From the NCBI GenBank assembly GCA_916613615.1, contig OU744725.1, positions 13,108,253 through 13,172,252 on the forward strand: a DNA stretch of 64,000 nucleotides, in the 5' to 3' direction. The translations under genes were made by a program, and so were the position numbers. Shown piece by piece: positions 13,090 through 22,797 of this stretch. The notes under the pieces were generated by a model. It did no database searches. It had not been told where the DNA came from and was given only the letters and a program-made list of their open reading frames with translations. The DNA is from Steromphala cineraria. Lineage: Eukaryota > Mollusca > Gastropoda > Trochida > Trochidae. How positions within the stretch are numbered: position 1 is the stretch's first letter; each line of letters starts with the position of its first letter.

Positions 13090-13195
13090 TGTGTAAAATA
13101 GTTACCAACCTTGACCTCGGGTTCAAGTGAGATGAACCCTCGCGCACGTCATCTAACTTGAACACCTCGGTCTCAGTCCGTAACTATTACTTCCT
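13090..13195. repeat. Imperfect palindrome, CTCGGGTTCAAG type
   Basis: TAGTTACCAACCTTGACCTCGG is mirrored, imperfectly, by CTTGAACACCTCGG...GTAACTATTA. The right arm recurs at 62,740-62,763 (CTTGAACACCTCGGTTT...GTAACTATTACTT), so this is a small dispersed family. It ends about ten bases before the SLC5 exon relic. Confidence 0.6.
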
Positions 13196-13205
13196 CTGCA
13201 TTATT

Positions 13206-13335
13206 ACAATACAATGATATCTTGGATAATGTTAGGACTAGTATTTCAATAGCGTTGTCAGCGCTACCGTTTATATACAACCTAGGAGTAACAACATCTA
13301 TGAGATAATTTGTTATATCTGTAAATATATCATCT
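13206..13335 (+). pseudogene. Relic of SLC5 exon 1 (third copy)
   Basis: This stretch matches the 3' half of exon 1 of the two symporter genes, including AGCGTTGTCAGCGC and ACAACCTAGGAGTAACAA. It has lost about a dozen bases in the ATGTCTTCAATC region, and the splice donor GT is gone (GAGATAATTT instead of GAGGTACTTT). Similarity runs past the exon into the start of intron 1 of copy A (TTTGTTATAT.), so it arose by DNA duplication and not by retrocopying. No other exon of this copy is seen nearby. Confidence 0.82.
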
Positions 13336-13499
13336 AAAATGTTTTCTTTTCTTTCCAGTATTGGAGATCCCTTAGGAATTTTTTTAGATATATATATAGC
13401 ATTCAATGGAAGTAAACTAAGCTTTACTCCAACACTACACCTGATTATCAATGGTTGCCCAGTGTCCCTTCTAACACTCTGCAGAGCCAACTTGAATGT

Positions 13500-14217
13500 T
13501 TGACTCTCTTAAAAGCCTCATATGTAACACTCTCATTTTGAAAATCCTTATTATAATAATAATCTGTAATCAAGTTGAAGCGGGTAAGTAAAAACATCAC
13601 AGTCCATAGATTATTTATAGATGTGATGCAACAACTTAATAGAATCCCATAGTTGCAACGTCTTTAAATGTGTAACAACAAACTATGTCATATAAATTAT
13701 CCAACTTCAGTGCGTTTCATTTGCTTTATACTTTCAACTTAATATTTGCCACAAATTTTTATTCAAAACCTACAATACCTGACACCTAATATTGCTACTT
13801 TTAAAAAAAGCAAATGTTATGAACACATTGGACGAACATGTCAAAGCTAAGAATAATAGCTTGAAAATAAATTTAAATGTTCATTATTCAATGTTTTAAA
13901 AATATTGAAAAGAACAGAGAAACAGATGGATGCAATTAAATTTGGCTACAGTAGAAACATACGGTACGTTTTGTGTTGGCTTCACACATTATATTCAACT
14001 GAAACTATTGTCTTTCTTTTGACAGCCTCATTTATTCTATAATGTCATTTTGATTTGAGAATCCGACTGATCTATCGTCAGGCAAATACGGTACATTGTA
14101 TGTTGACTTCACACAACATTTGATTTAACTGAAACCATTGTATTTTTCCCAGCTTCATTTATGCGATATTGTCATATTTAATTTGAGATTCTGTCTGATC
14201 TATTGTCATTTCTAAAC
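13500..14217. other. Gene-free AT-rich sequence
   Basis: No exon, RNA gene or clear repeat end was found. Two loosely similar segments (near 13,960-14,070 and 14,088-14,190; GGTACGTTTTGTGTTG and GGTACATTGTATGTTG followed by ACTGAAAC and GATCTATTGTCA-like ends) form a diverged tandem duplication of about 130 bp. Confidence 0.4.
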
Positions 14218-14219
14218 TA

Positions 14220-15370
14220 GTGTCCAAAAGAAACGCTACAAACCTGTTTGCCAACTATTTTTTTTACTTTCTTATCATTTCGTTTGGAGACATGATTTTG
14301 TATATCAGGTATACCAAATACTGTGTATTTGATAGAAAATACCGGGAACATGCCATCACTTCCGGGTAAATCGGGAACTTTGTGAAAACGAAATTATTGA
14401 TTTTAGAAAGTTTTGCATGTGCAGATAAATTGTATAAAACGGCTCGACCCACACGTTATTGTCATGGCAACAAAAAGAACACCATAGAATGCCATGTTTG
14501 ACAGTCAATGAAAGAGAGAGAGCCCTAAGAAAGGTCCTACAAGGGGCCCCACACGCCGACGTCGCCAGACAGTTTGGTTGTCCGCGCATGACAGGCCGTA
14601 GACTAATGTAGCGATTATGTCAAACTGGTCAGACATCAGACAGGCCCATAATCGGCAGACCACCCTTGACCTCTGCCAGTGAAGACCACTACATCCGGTT
14701 ATAACATCTTCGGAACTGCTCCATCACAGCGGCGTCAACAGTGGTTACAGCACTGGGAAGCAGATTCAGTCGATAGACCGTGTACCGGATACTGCGACAA
14801 CATGGTGTCCGGCAACTCCATCCTACCGCGAATGGTTCCTGACACCTGACAAACAGACTGATCGCCAGGCGAGTTAGCCAGAGGCATAGTCGCGACTGGG
14901 CACGACCTGATATGAACCCTATCGAACATTCATGGGATTATCTCGATCGGAATGTCAGAAGTCGCCTTGTGCGTCAATCCACCCTCCAGGATGTTAAACA
15001 ATGCCCCCACAACAAATGGCAACGGATCACCGCCGACGTCATCAGACGTTTGATGACGTCAGTCCGTAGACTTGTTCTTGCCTGTAATGACTCTTATGGT
15101 GTACATACCCGTTACAAACATCACTTTGTGACATGCATTGTGACTTTTCTCCACACTTTCCCGATCAGTGCTTAAATGCTTTTTCAAATATTGGACCCAA
15201 CCCATCTTTACAGGCTTGTCCTAACGGTTATTCTGACTTAATTAGAATGAAACTTTATACACATTGTGTGAAAAGGACACTCTTAAAAGTTAAACCAAAA
15301 TGATTTTTCTATATTGGTTTGTTTTTATTTTATGTCGATGCAAACACGCGGTAGCGTTTCTTTTGGACAC
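14220..15370 (+). mobile_element. Tc1-like DNA transposon, internally deleted
   Basis: It is bounded by TA (14218-14219 and 15371-15372), with inverted ends GTGTCCAAAAGAAACGCTAC and its complement. The element is about 1,151 bp. Inside is a decayed transposase on the + strand. The ends differ from those of the two elements in copy A, so this is a separate Tc1 family. Confidence 0.9.
14489..15118 (+). pseudogene. Tc1 transposase pseudogene (family 1)
   Basis: It starts at ATG 14489 (frame with N-E-R-E-R-A-L and a helix-turn-helix-like ARQFGCP). It meets a stop at about 14,610, has further stops and deletions, and resumes with the hallmark PDMNPIEHSWDYLDR near 14,908-14,955 and an R-R-L-V-L-A-C end. 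The N-terminal DNA-binding part and the C-terminal DDE tail are recognisable; the middle, which should hold the first catalytic Asp residues, is largely missing. It cannot encode an active enzyme. Confidence 0.85.
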
Positions 15371-15372
15371 TA

Positions 15373-16950
15373 GTTTATGTGTTTTATAGGTTATTTCAAT
15401 TAGAATTTTTCATCTGTATTCACCAGTATAATCAGCAATGTAATTAGGATCACCAAAACATAATTTTCTATAGGTATCTGATAATTAAGACTCTGAATAC
15501 TTTGTCAGTAGCGGTACTAGGTTATTAATTAATGCAGAGAGGACCTACTTTAATATCATTTAAATGGATTACCAATGAGTCCTAATCTCGAAACATTACT
15601 GCATGTTGGTTGATGTAAAAAGGGAAGTACAATCCAAAAATGGTTTAGATTAATCAGATATCTAAAATTGATTATAGCACGATTTTAATGATACATGTAT
15701 GCAGTACAATGTAGTTGTGAATGGAATAATTTGGTGTCTGGTGTCTTTGTTAACACATCTTGATTAATGCATGGATAGGAAAAACAATATTTAGAAAATG
15801 ACCTCAACCACGTTTAGAATTCCGTAAATGTGTGAGGAATGAAGCCATTTGTTGATTGAACTCAATGCATAGTTGTCTTTTATCAAAAGCAAGTTTTTTA
15901 GTTCATTCATTAAAATATCTATTCTTAAAAACATAAAGCAAATAAGTTCTATTCTTTTGCTGATCGTTAAATGTTTCAATTAAATTTAAAAGTATGACGT
16001 CAAAAACTTGAAATAATTTAAAATCAACTGAGGTGTGATTCCCTTGATCTTTAGTTCATTAGGGCTGGTATTCTTTACTTTTAACTTTCAATTTTGGCTA
16101 TGTTTTTCACTATATTTTTTGCAGATTTTTAAAATAATGTGTTAACTTATTGAGATTGTTTATAATGATATTTTATCATTCCTGTTTTGTTCAAAAAAAA
16201 CTTTGATTAAAATATATAAGGAACCAACGATTTTTAGAGTAAATCTCTGGTTGGATTATACATTAAAAACTATCTGGAAAAAAAAGTTCATGATTTATTT
16301 TCCTTTTCTATTAAAATTATGTCTTCTAGTATACAGACAAGACTAAAGGTGGTCATTTACACTTTCTATCTATATATCATACAAATCTAGACGGTAGCAC
16401 AAGACATGTCTTACAACATATCTTAATACGATCGCGTATTATGAAACTGTTAAAACACATAAGTCCAAATATAATAGCAAATTTAAATGCAAAACCTAAT
16501 ATGTATTTTTAAGGAAAAACAATTCAAATGTTGCATGTTATTAGCATAACACAGGCAAATAATCCCCCACAAGATACAATGCATTTGTGCACAATGGCAA
16601 TCAATTATCACAGACACTGTATAACATAAAATATTCCTTGTAAATAGATATGAATACTTAATGATATGAATATCACTTCAAAGCAAAATATCATATCATA
16701 TATTGACAATATATGATAAACATCAACACATGGCACTAATGCACCGTAATCACTATAAATCATTCATCATACAATTTTTTTTATCCTAAACTAACCAATA
16801 ATTATTCAGTTTCATAATTGAATGTTCATTCTGCATTCAAACTCTATCATTGACATCATTTACCTAGTTAATAAAAAAATGCATCAGCGATCAGAAATTA
16901 CGTTATTTCAATCATCATGAGGAAATCATTTTGACTGAATCCAATGTGAG
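15373..16950. other. Gene-free AT-rich sequence
   Basis: About 1.6 kb with no supported exon, RNA gene or repeat boundary. Long A/T runs and short direct repeats (ATATCATATCATATATTGAC near 16,690) are all I see. Confidence 0.45.
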
Positions 16951-16996
16951 AGAGAGAAAGTACGGAAGCGCTGAAGGGACATGGTAAAATAATATT

Positions 16997-17136
16997 TATC
17001 TCGTGCGCACGACTTAATATCTCGTGCGCACGACTTAATATCGCGTGCGCACGACTTAATATCTCGTGCGCACGACTTAGTATCGCGTGCGCACGACTTA
17101 GTATCTCGTGCGCACGACTTGGTATCGCGTGCTTCA
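16997..17136. repeat. 21-bp palindromic tandem array, copy 1 (6+ units)
   Basis: Six full units of ATCTCGTGCGCACGACTTAAT with period 21 and a partial seventh. Each unit has the self-complementary core CGTGCGCACG with three CpGs. Variation alternates between CTCGTGCGC and CGCGTGCGC. The left flank (TACGGAAGCGCTGAAGGGAC, then ATGGTAAAATAATATTTATC) occurs inverted beside the second array at 22.6-22.75 kb, so both belong to one mobile or duplicated unit. Confidence 0.92.
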
Positions 17137-17138
17137 AA

Positions 17139-17240
17139 ATGGCTAAAATGGAGAAACTCATTTCCTTTCTTGAAGATCGGGGAATATCAAGAGAAGACAC
17201 CGAAAGAATGAAAAATAACAAGCTATGTAAACATCCCTAA
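17139..17240 (+). CDS. Short open frame next to the 21-bp array, 33 aa
   Basis: ATG 17139 lies three bases after the array and opens a 33-codon frame beginning MAKMEKLISFLEDRGISRED, with a charged second half (TERMKNNK). The composition looks like a soluble helical N-terminus and not like random AT-rich sequence. A possible donor (AT|GTAAAC at 17,226) would make it a first exon. No downstream exon was found. It may be a captured 5' exon carried by the repeat. Confidence 0.25.
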   Translation: MAKMEKLISFLEDRGISREDTERMKNNKLCKHP

Positions 17241-17495
17241 CATTTATGTTATGTCATAATAAGAATGAAAACCTCAACAAGAGTAATATTTTACAGATTT
17301 ATATACATACATGTATACTAAAGTTGCATGTTTTATATACATACGTGTATACTATAGTTGCACGCTCTCGTGACAGCTGATGTTGGTATACAGTGAGTAG
17401 AAGAAACACAAGCGTAAGCTTCGATAAACAATTCTTTCTTTGGTTATACATTGTAAGATCAAGTAGTAAGATACAGTTTTATGTAAACTGAACGT

Positions 17496-17675
17496 CAACA
17501 GAAATTTTACACCTTTTGAATTTGAATATCATAAAAAGTTACGTGTTCAGAGGAATTAGCTTTGTTGTGTTGTATCACTCCATCAGTTTAGTGTTTTGTG
17601 CTAAAATAGCAGACCTGTATAACGTTAATGGTAAATAAGTTATCGCAAGTTCTTCATGTATGGGGTCAATTGTGG
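17496..17675 (+). mobile_element. Solo terminal repeat of Tc1 family 2
   Basis: After TA, AACTGAACGTCAACAGAAAT and about 170 following bases match the left ends of the elements at 25,048 and 28,496, including TGCTAAAATAGCAGAC and AAGTTCTTCATG.ATGGGG. The match then stops with no transposase, so this is a truncated or solo inverted repeat. Confidence 0.75.
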
Positions 17676-18496
17676 AATGTAATCCATTATGTATGAGTAC
17701 ATATAGCGCACGTATAACTTAATTTTCTGCCTGCAGAACAAATATTTAAAAGGAGTTAATTTTCATCAATAAACGATGTATATATAATTTACTTATTTCT
17801 AATAACACTGGTATGTTTAAATCCGTTGTCATATTTATAAAGCATTGGATGTCCATTCTCAACTCCCGAGTTCAACCGTTCTCTGTGCCACGTGATATCA
17901 AGCTCACATGATGTAACTCCAATTACTTACAAGTCCTGTGGCCCACTGGGCCTTGAATATTGACTGAAACTCTATGTATTTAAATGACATGAATTGTTAT
18001 ACTTCGAAAAGCCTTGTTCAAGTTCCAGCTGAACTCATACATATATTCACTGAGATAATTACATGAAGTAAAATTATCAGAGACTGCTAGCTGTTGCTAA
18101 ACATTACCATTTTAATGATGATCGCTTCAGTATAGTGAAGATATAAAGGTATAAAGTGTTTTGATCGAAATCGGACAATGTACTGCGCCTGCGCTCTTAT
18201 TAGTCAAACGTAGTTTTGGAACTTATTAAAAGAAGACAGAAAAACAAATTTGAGATGATAGTATTCAATAAGTAACTCGATCTATAGTTTCATTGCAAAC
18301 TGTTAGCTATATTTACATTTTGGTGATGAACATGCAAGCCGAGTAAGATGATTTGAACTTCGAGGTTTGGTACGTATCAAAGCTAAATCAAATCTTTGGA
18401 TAAGTAGCTGAAGTGTAATACGTCCCCTGGTTCGTAATGACGGACTAAGGGGACATATAATATTACAGTTAGTTTTAACTAGATTGCAACTAATAC

Positions 18497-18810
18497 CGGG
18501 GCGGGAGAGTGCAGTAGTTAGCGCATTCGGGTTCGGATCAAGAGGTCCGAGGTTCGAATCCCTCAAGGGACACGGGAACTTTGTTTGCACTAGATATAAC
18601 TGTTTTACACGCAGAACGGGTTGGTTGCAATTCAACAATGAATTTCAGCGTAGTACCACCCATGGTTCGCTTGTTCCAGCCGATGCTCGCGGGTTTCACC
18701 GCAATGCATTGTGGGCTTTCTCCCTGCCATAATACTAGCAGTAGCAGCCGTGGTATAATTGAAAAACTCTTGAAAGCGGCGTTTAACTCACCTCAACTCA
18801 ATAATTCCAC
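18497..18810 (+). mobile_element. tRNA-derived SINE
   Basis: The head has an A-box-like TAGTTAGCGCATTCGG and a B-box GGTTCGAATCC about 40 bases later, as in a pol III promoter. The body ends with CCGTGGTATAATTGAAAAAC, CTCTTGAAAGCGGCG and a TTTAACTC tail, a 3' domain I associate with invertebrate SINEs. The apparent protein frames across it are by-products. Confidence 0.78.
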
Positions 18811-18927
18811 CTGAAGCAACTATATAATGTCTACATTCGACCATGTTAGCCAAAAACTGAAACACAAAAAAACGTGAATGATTTACCTGTTTAATTTGGA
18901 CAATATCGAAGGTAACTGTAAACTTAA

Positions 18928-19455
18928 AGGCTCTGTAACACGTTTTTTTCTGTATATTTTTTTCGCAAATTTGCTATTTATTATTAAAGTTTATACAATA
19001 TATTGTTTTGTTAGAGGATAAAACATCCCTTTACACAACCCAATAAGCCGTATCCATAGAAAAGGTTATCAGTATTGAAAGAAAATGTTGCGACATATAA
19101 AACGACAGTAGTGTGGAAATCGTCAGTGTGAGAGGCAGATTTATTGGTCTCATGCGATTTGCGAGTTCAGACAGCAAGATGGATGGCCGTTCCATATTTA
19201 AAACTCTACTGAGTGTTTAGGTTTCGCTTCATCATTCAGATCACTTAACTACCCTCGGCGCGGTCATTTTAATTTGGACACATTAACATATAGCCGCTCG
19301 AAAGGAAATGGACTCTCATGGCTTAAACCGAACAATGAACATTCGCTTCAGAACTAATGTTATTGATTAAGGAGTATTATTTAGCCATTGGTAGCACTTA
19401 TTTTACTTTTGGAGAGATCACTTTATTTCACTAAGAAAAACGTGCTACAGCGCCT
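18928..19455. mobile_element. TTAA-flanked MITE, diverged long copy
   Basis: TTAA at 18924-18927 and 19456-19459 flank ends AGGCTCTGTAACACGTTTTT and AAAAACGTGCTACAGCGCCT, which match the AGGGGCAGTAGCACG family with a few changes. At 528 bp it is longer than the other copies, and its interior is different from theirs. Confidence 0.72.
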
Positions 19456-19459
19456 TTAA

Positions 19460-20302
19460 TAATGGTCATTGCTCAATGAACTGTGGTATTACATGCCAAG
19501 GAATTTGTGGAGTGGTGTTTTTTTCTTAGAATTAGCATATAATAAATCCTAGTATTTCACCGTTCGTCATATAATAAAAACTGATAATCACAATGTGTTA
19601 CTCGCCTGTGCAAGATACTGCAGTGTAATGTAAGTATGGCAGAATTACACTAGTGTAACTATCACTTCATGTATTACATCTCAATATAGTTTGCAGTTGT
19701 GACGTCAGTGCCGCTATCCACCTGACTCACGAATAGATAAATTTCTCTAATTTTCCTGTATTAATGTGAGCGAGTAATAAACAGAAATCTTAACTCATAA
19801 AAAACGGAGAAACAATATGGAATTTGAGGACGTCAACCTTACTGCCTGTATTACTATCTTAATTTGTCATGAGTATACAGGCCTTATGAATAGAGGAGAT
19901 GATATAAGGTTCATGCCATATACTATGTTTATGATACGAATGGTGAATATTTCGGAGCAAGAGCGAATATGATATGAATGTAAAAAATAATCTTCTATAA
20001 ATAATTGCCGACGTCGTGAAATTTAGGGGGAAAATACACCTTATCAACAGATCAAGCATAGGACATATTACCAGCCGTTACGAATCATGACCTCATAGTA
20101 TTGTTCATGACGTCAAATCACTGTGACAAAGCGATATAAGGAATCGTATGAAAAATATTAACCTTGTATGATAACCCTCGTTTGAAGAAAACTGTTTGGT
20201 ATCTACTGCAAATCAAACAATAAATAACACCAATTTATTTCAAAACGCTTTCTTTTCTGTTCCGGTACCATATGTACCTGGGTCTGGATTGTTGAAGCTC
20301 TT
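19460..20302. other. Gene-free sequence between two MITEs
   Basis: No supported exon. It holds a palindromic patch around 19,640-19,680 (CAGTGTAAT... ACACTAGTGTAAC) and a GTGACGTCAG site near 19,700. TTACTCGCCTGTGCAAGATACTGCAGTG resembles TTACTCGCCCGTGTAAGATACC at 49,680, so a weak dispersed repeat may be present. Confidence 0.4.
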
Positions 20303-20306
20303 TTAA

Positions 20307-20645
20307 AGGGGCAGTAGTACGTTTTTGGCAAATTTTAATTTTTCAAATTTCCCATTTATAAGGATAGTTTATGTTATTCATATTTACTTTAGAGGGTAAA
20401 TCATCTCGTTACACAAACCAATTATCCGTAGTGTTAATAACGGTGTTGCTTATAAAGCAAAATTTTTATTGTGAACACAATTTAATATTTCGAATGACAA
20501 AAACGATTCCCATGGCTTCACAGAATCATGTACCCTCATTTTTAACTTGATTTTCCGAAGAGAGGATGGTGTCTACCATTGGTGACATTATTTTACAAAT
20601 ACATTTCATCGACTTATTTCACTGAAAAAACGTGCTACTGCCCCT
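20307..20645. mobile_element. TTAA-flanked MITE, copy 3
   Basis: TTAA on both sides (20303-20306 and 20646-20649), ends AGGGGCAGTAGTACGTTTTT and AAAACGTGCTACTGCCCCT. 339 bp with no coding capacity. The interior is a subfamily different from the copies at 48.6 and 59.5 kb. Confidence 0.85.
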
Positions 20646-20791
20646 TTAAAGTAAAAAAAAGTGTTGAAGTCAATGTTGATAAATGTTTCTTAATACTATC
20701 TGAGTGCTACAGAGGTTTTAAAACATCTACGCCCTTGGTCTCTGATAAAGCTTTAAGCGAAAAAGTGTTACTTTAAACGTATCTGGACCTA

Positions 20792-21475
20792 TTAACTGCA
20801 TTCAAGGATTCCTGATATTACCTTAATAAGATGGAGGAAGCAAAATTGTATCAGACTCTTGTCCAACAAATCTCCTGAAAAGTAACCATCTGATTTCAGG
20901 TCATGAAATAATGACATCCAAAACTGAACAGTTTGTCGTCTAAGCATTCTCCACCAGCATTCTATTCTCTGGTTATGCTGACTAGTTCCTCGTAAGTTGC
21001 ATGGAAACTGCTGAGGATGAGTTTCACTTAAGAACTCTTGCATGGCCACAACTTGGACATTTTCGATACCCATGTCGGTACGTATACACATCGGTCTCCC
21101 CTGTAATCTGCGACATGATATGACATAATATCCTGCTATGACACGTGGATCACTGTTGGTTTTCGCAGCCAACAACCATATCAACTTTCGGGAAAATCCG
21201 TCAATGCATCCATTGATACAAATTCCATATGGGGACAGTTTGTCATACGAGTTCATATGCCACAGGAAGTTAGGTCCCTTAGAAGAATAAACACGTCGAT
21301 GAAGACGATGTCTTGAACGAAATTCAACACCATCCGGGTCCAACACTCTCAGCAACGATCGTACAGTGTCCTGTTTTACGATTAAGACACATTGGATACA
21401 TTTCTGATGCATCCAACGATAGCCGTGCCTTTGTCCTGATTGTCGAAGTTGTATCCTAAGGTGTTCGAAGAGTGA
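20792..21475 (-). pseudogene. Integrase-core (rve/DDE) protein fragment
   Basis: The minus-strand frame is open from about 21,475 to a stop at 20,792. It starts with an R-Q-S-G-Q-R-H-G-Y-R-W-MHQK stretch that has no ATG before a stop codon. Recognisable core segments are PNFLWHMNSYDKLSPYGI (where WH-D-YDKL is usual), GCIDGFSRKLIWL, RTDMGIEN and NQRIECWWRMLR. These are the pieces of a retroviral-type integrase catalytic domain from the host-like family common in cnidarians, fish and molluscs. The usual first Asp appears as Asn in WHMNSYDK, and the N-terminus is missing. It is probably a dead transposon-derived copy. Confidence 0.75.
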
Positions 21476-21479
21476 TTAT

Positions 21480-22549
21480 GCGAGATAGGTACGGTATGTA
21501 AGATGTTGATGTTTTGGGGATATCACTCTGCTCACTCTTGGACACCTGGACAAATTCTGGCCCACCAGCTAGATCGAACCTTGGTCAGCCAAATCAATCG
21601 TCTTGTCCAACTTATTCTAAACCAGTAACTGTTCATGCTAACACGGCACAGCACACAGAGGTATGACACAACACAGGTATATGTTCGGGACCACAGCCAT
21701 TAAGCCGCAGCCTCTCGGCTTTGGCTGGCGACTCTCTTTTCTCTGGAACCCCACTTTATTGAAGGACTATCTCGATCTCCCTCTATACAACTAACTCTCT
21801 AACTATATAGTCTGTTCTGTCCGTCTCAGATTTCCATCTCACGTCATTATGGTCACCTCCCAGGTCCGAAGGGTGACCATGTATGTCCATACCCCCTGGG
21901 GCAGTATCAATCTCACAACGCTAGCCCAGCACTATTTGCTGATGACGTCAGAGCCAAAACCGGTCTCCTCACGTGCCTAATTAGTAAATTATAATAATTC
22001 TTACATATATCATTACTCTTTGAAGAACCCTTCATGCTGTGCTACGTATGTCCAAGACATGGTATGGAATGGCACTCTGGCAGCAGAACAAAGGCGGGTC
22101 TGTCTCATGTATATGATGAATGACCGATTCATTACCTTGTATTTATCTATATCTGACAAGCTCATCACTTTACTTGACCAAAACATGTTTACCTAAGCTT
22201 AACCTTCGATTCACCCTTACTGTCCAAAACCTGCTGATTCAGCTTAAGAAAATAATACAATTTCTATGTAGCTCTTTTACTTAAAATCCTCCTCTAACAG
22301 TTGGTCTGTAATAAAATCTATAACTTCAGCAATTCTGGTATAATTTGGATCTGCGAAAGAGAGACATGGACCTCAAAATACGCTTCAAGTGGCGTTCCGA
22401 CAATATTATACCATGAGTTTTGGCCAGAAGATGTGTTATGTCTTTGTATTCGAATCCAAGACTGAAATACACACGTACTCACTCACGCCTCCGCTCTTCC
22501 ATTGATTTGATGTAAATCGGTTTGTGATCTGTGTACCTAGAGATGTCAA
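21480..22549. other. Gene-free, GC-richer spacer
   Basis: No frame is convincing. The first half is richer in G and C than its surroundings and may be the remainder of the integrase-bearing element, but no terminal repeat was found. This stretch should hold the promoter of symporter copy A; no clear TATA box was seen. Confidence 0.4.
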
Positions 22550-22712
22550 ATTGTGCACTCGAGATATTAAGTCGTGCGCACGAGATATTAAGTCGTGCGC
22601 ACGCAATATTAAGTCGTGCGCACGAGATACTAAGTCGTGCGCACGAGATACTAAGTCGTGCGCACGAGATACTAAGTCGTGCGCACGCGATATTAAGTCG
22701 TGCGCACGAGAT
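22550..22712. repeat. 21-bp palindromic tandem array, copy 2 (7 units)
   Basis: Seven units of GAGATATTAAGTCGTGCGCAC with period 21 plus a degenerate leading unit (TGTGCACTCGAGATATT). It is inverted relative to the array at 17.0 kb and shares its flank (ATAAATATTATTTTACCATG, then TCCCTTCAGCGCTTCCGTA). It ends 85 bp before the start codon of symporter copy A. Because 21 is a multiple of 3, several frames stay open, giving a seven-residue repeat of the type S-R-A-H-E-I-L. Confidence 0.93.
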
Positions 22713-22797
22713 AAATATTATTTTACCATGTCCCTTCAGCGCTTCCGTAAGAAAGAGCCTCCTAATTCTGCAGAGCTTTACTATTTTCCTCAGTAGA

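Noticed and set aside
13173..13490. 105-codon minus-strand frame
   Set aside because: It is antisense to the SLC5 exon relic and its flank, with no recognisable domain.
16997..17136. CRISPR-like look of the 21-bp arrays
   Set aside because: Units are directly adjacent with no unique spacers, and the genome is animal. These are tandem repeats.
18484..18814. Open frames across 18.5-18.8 kb
   Set aside because: They lie over the tRNA-derived SINE.
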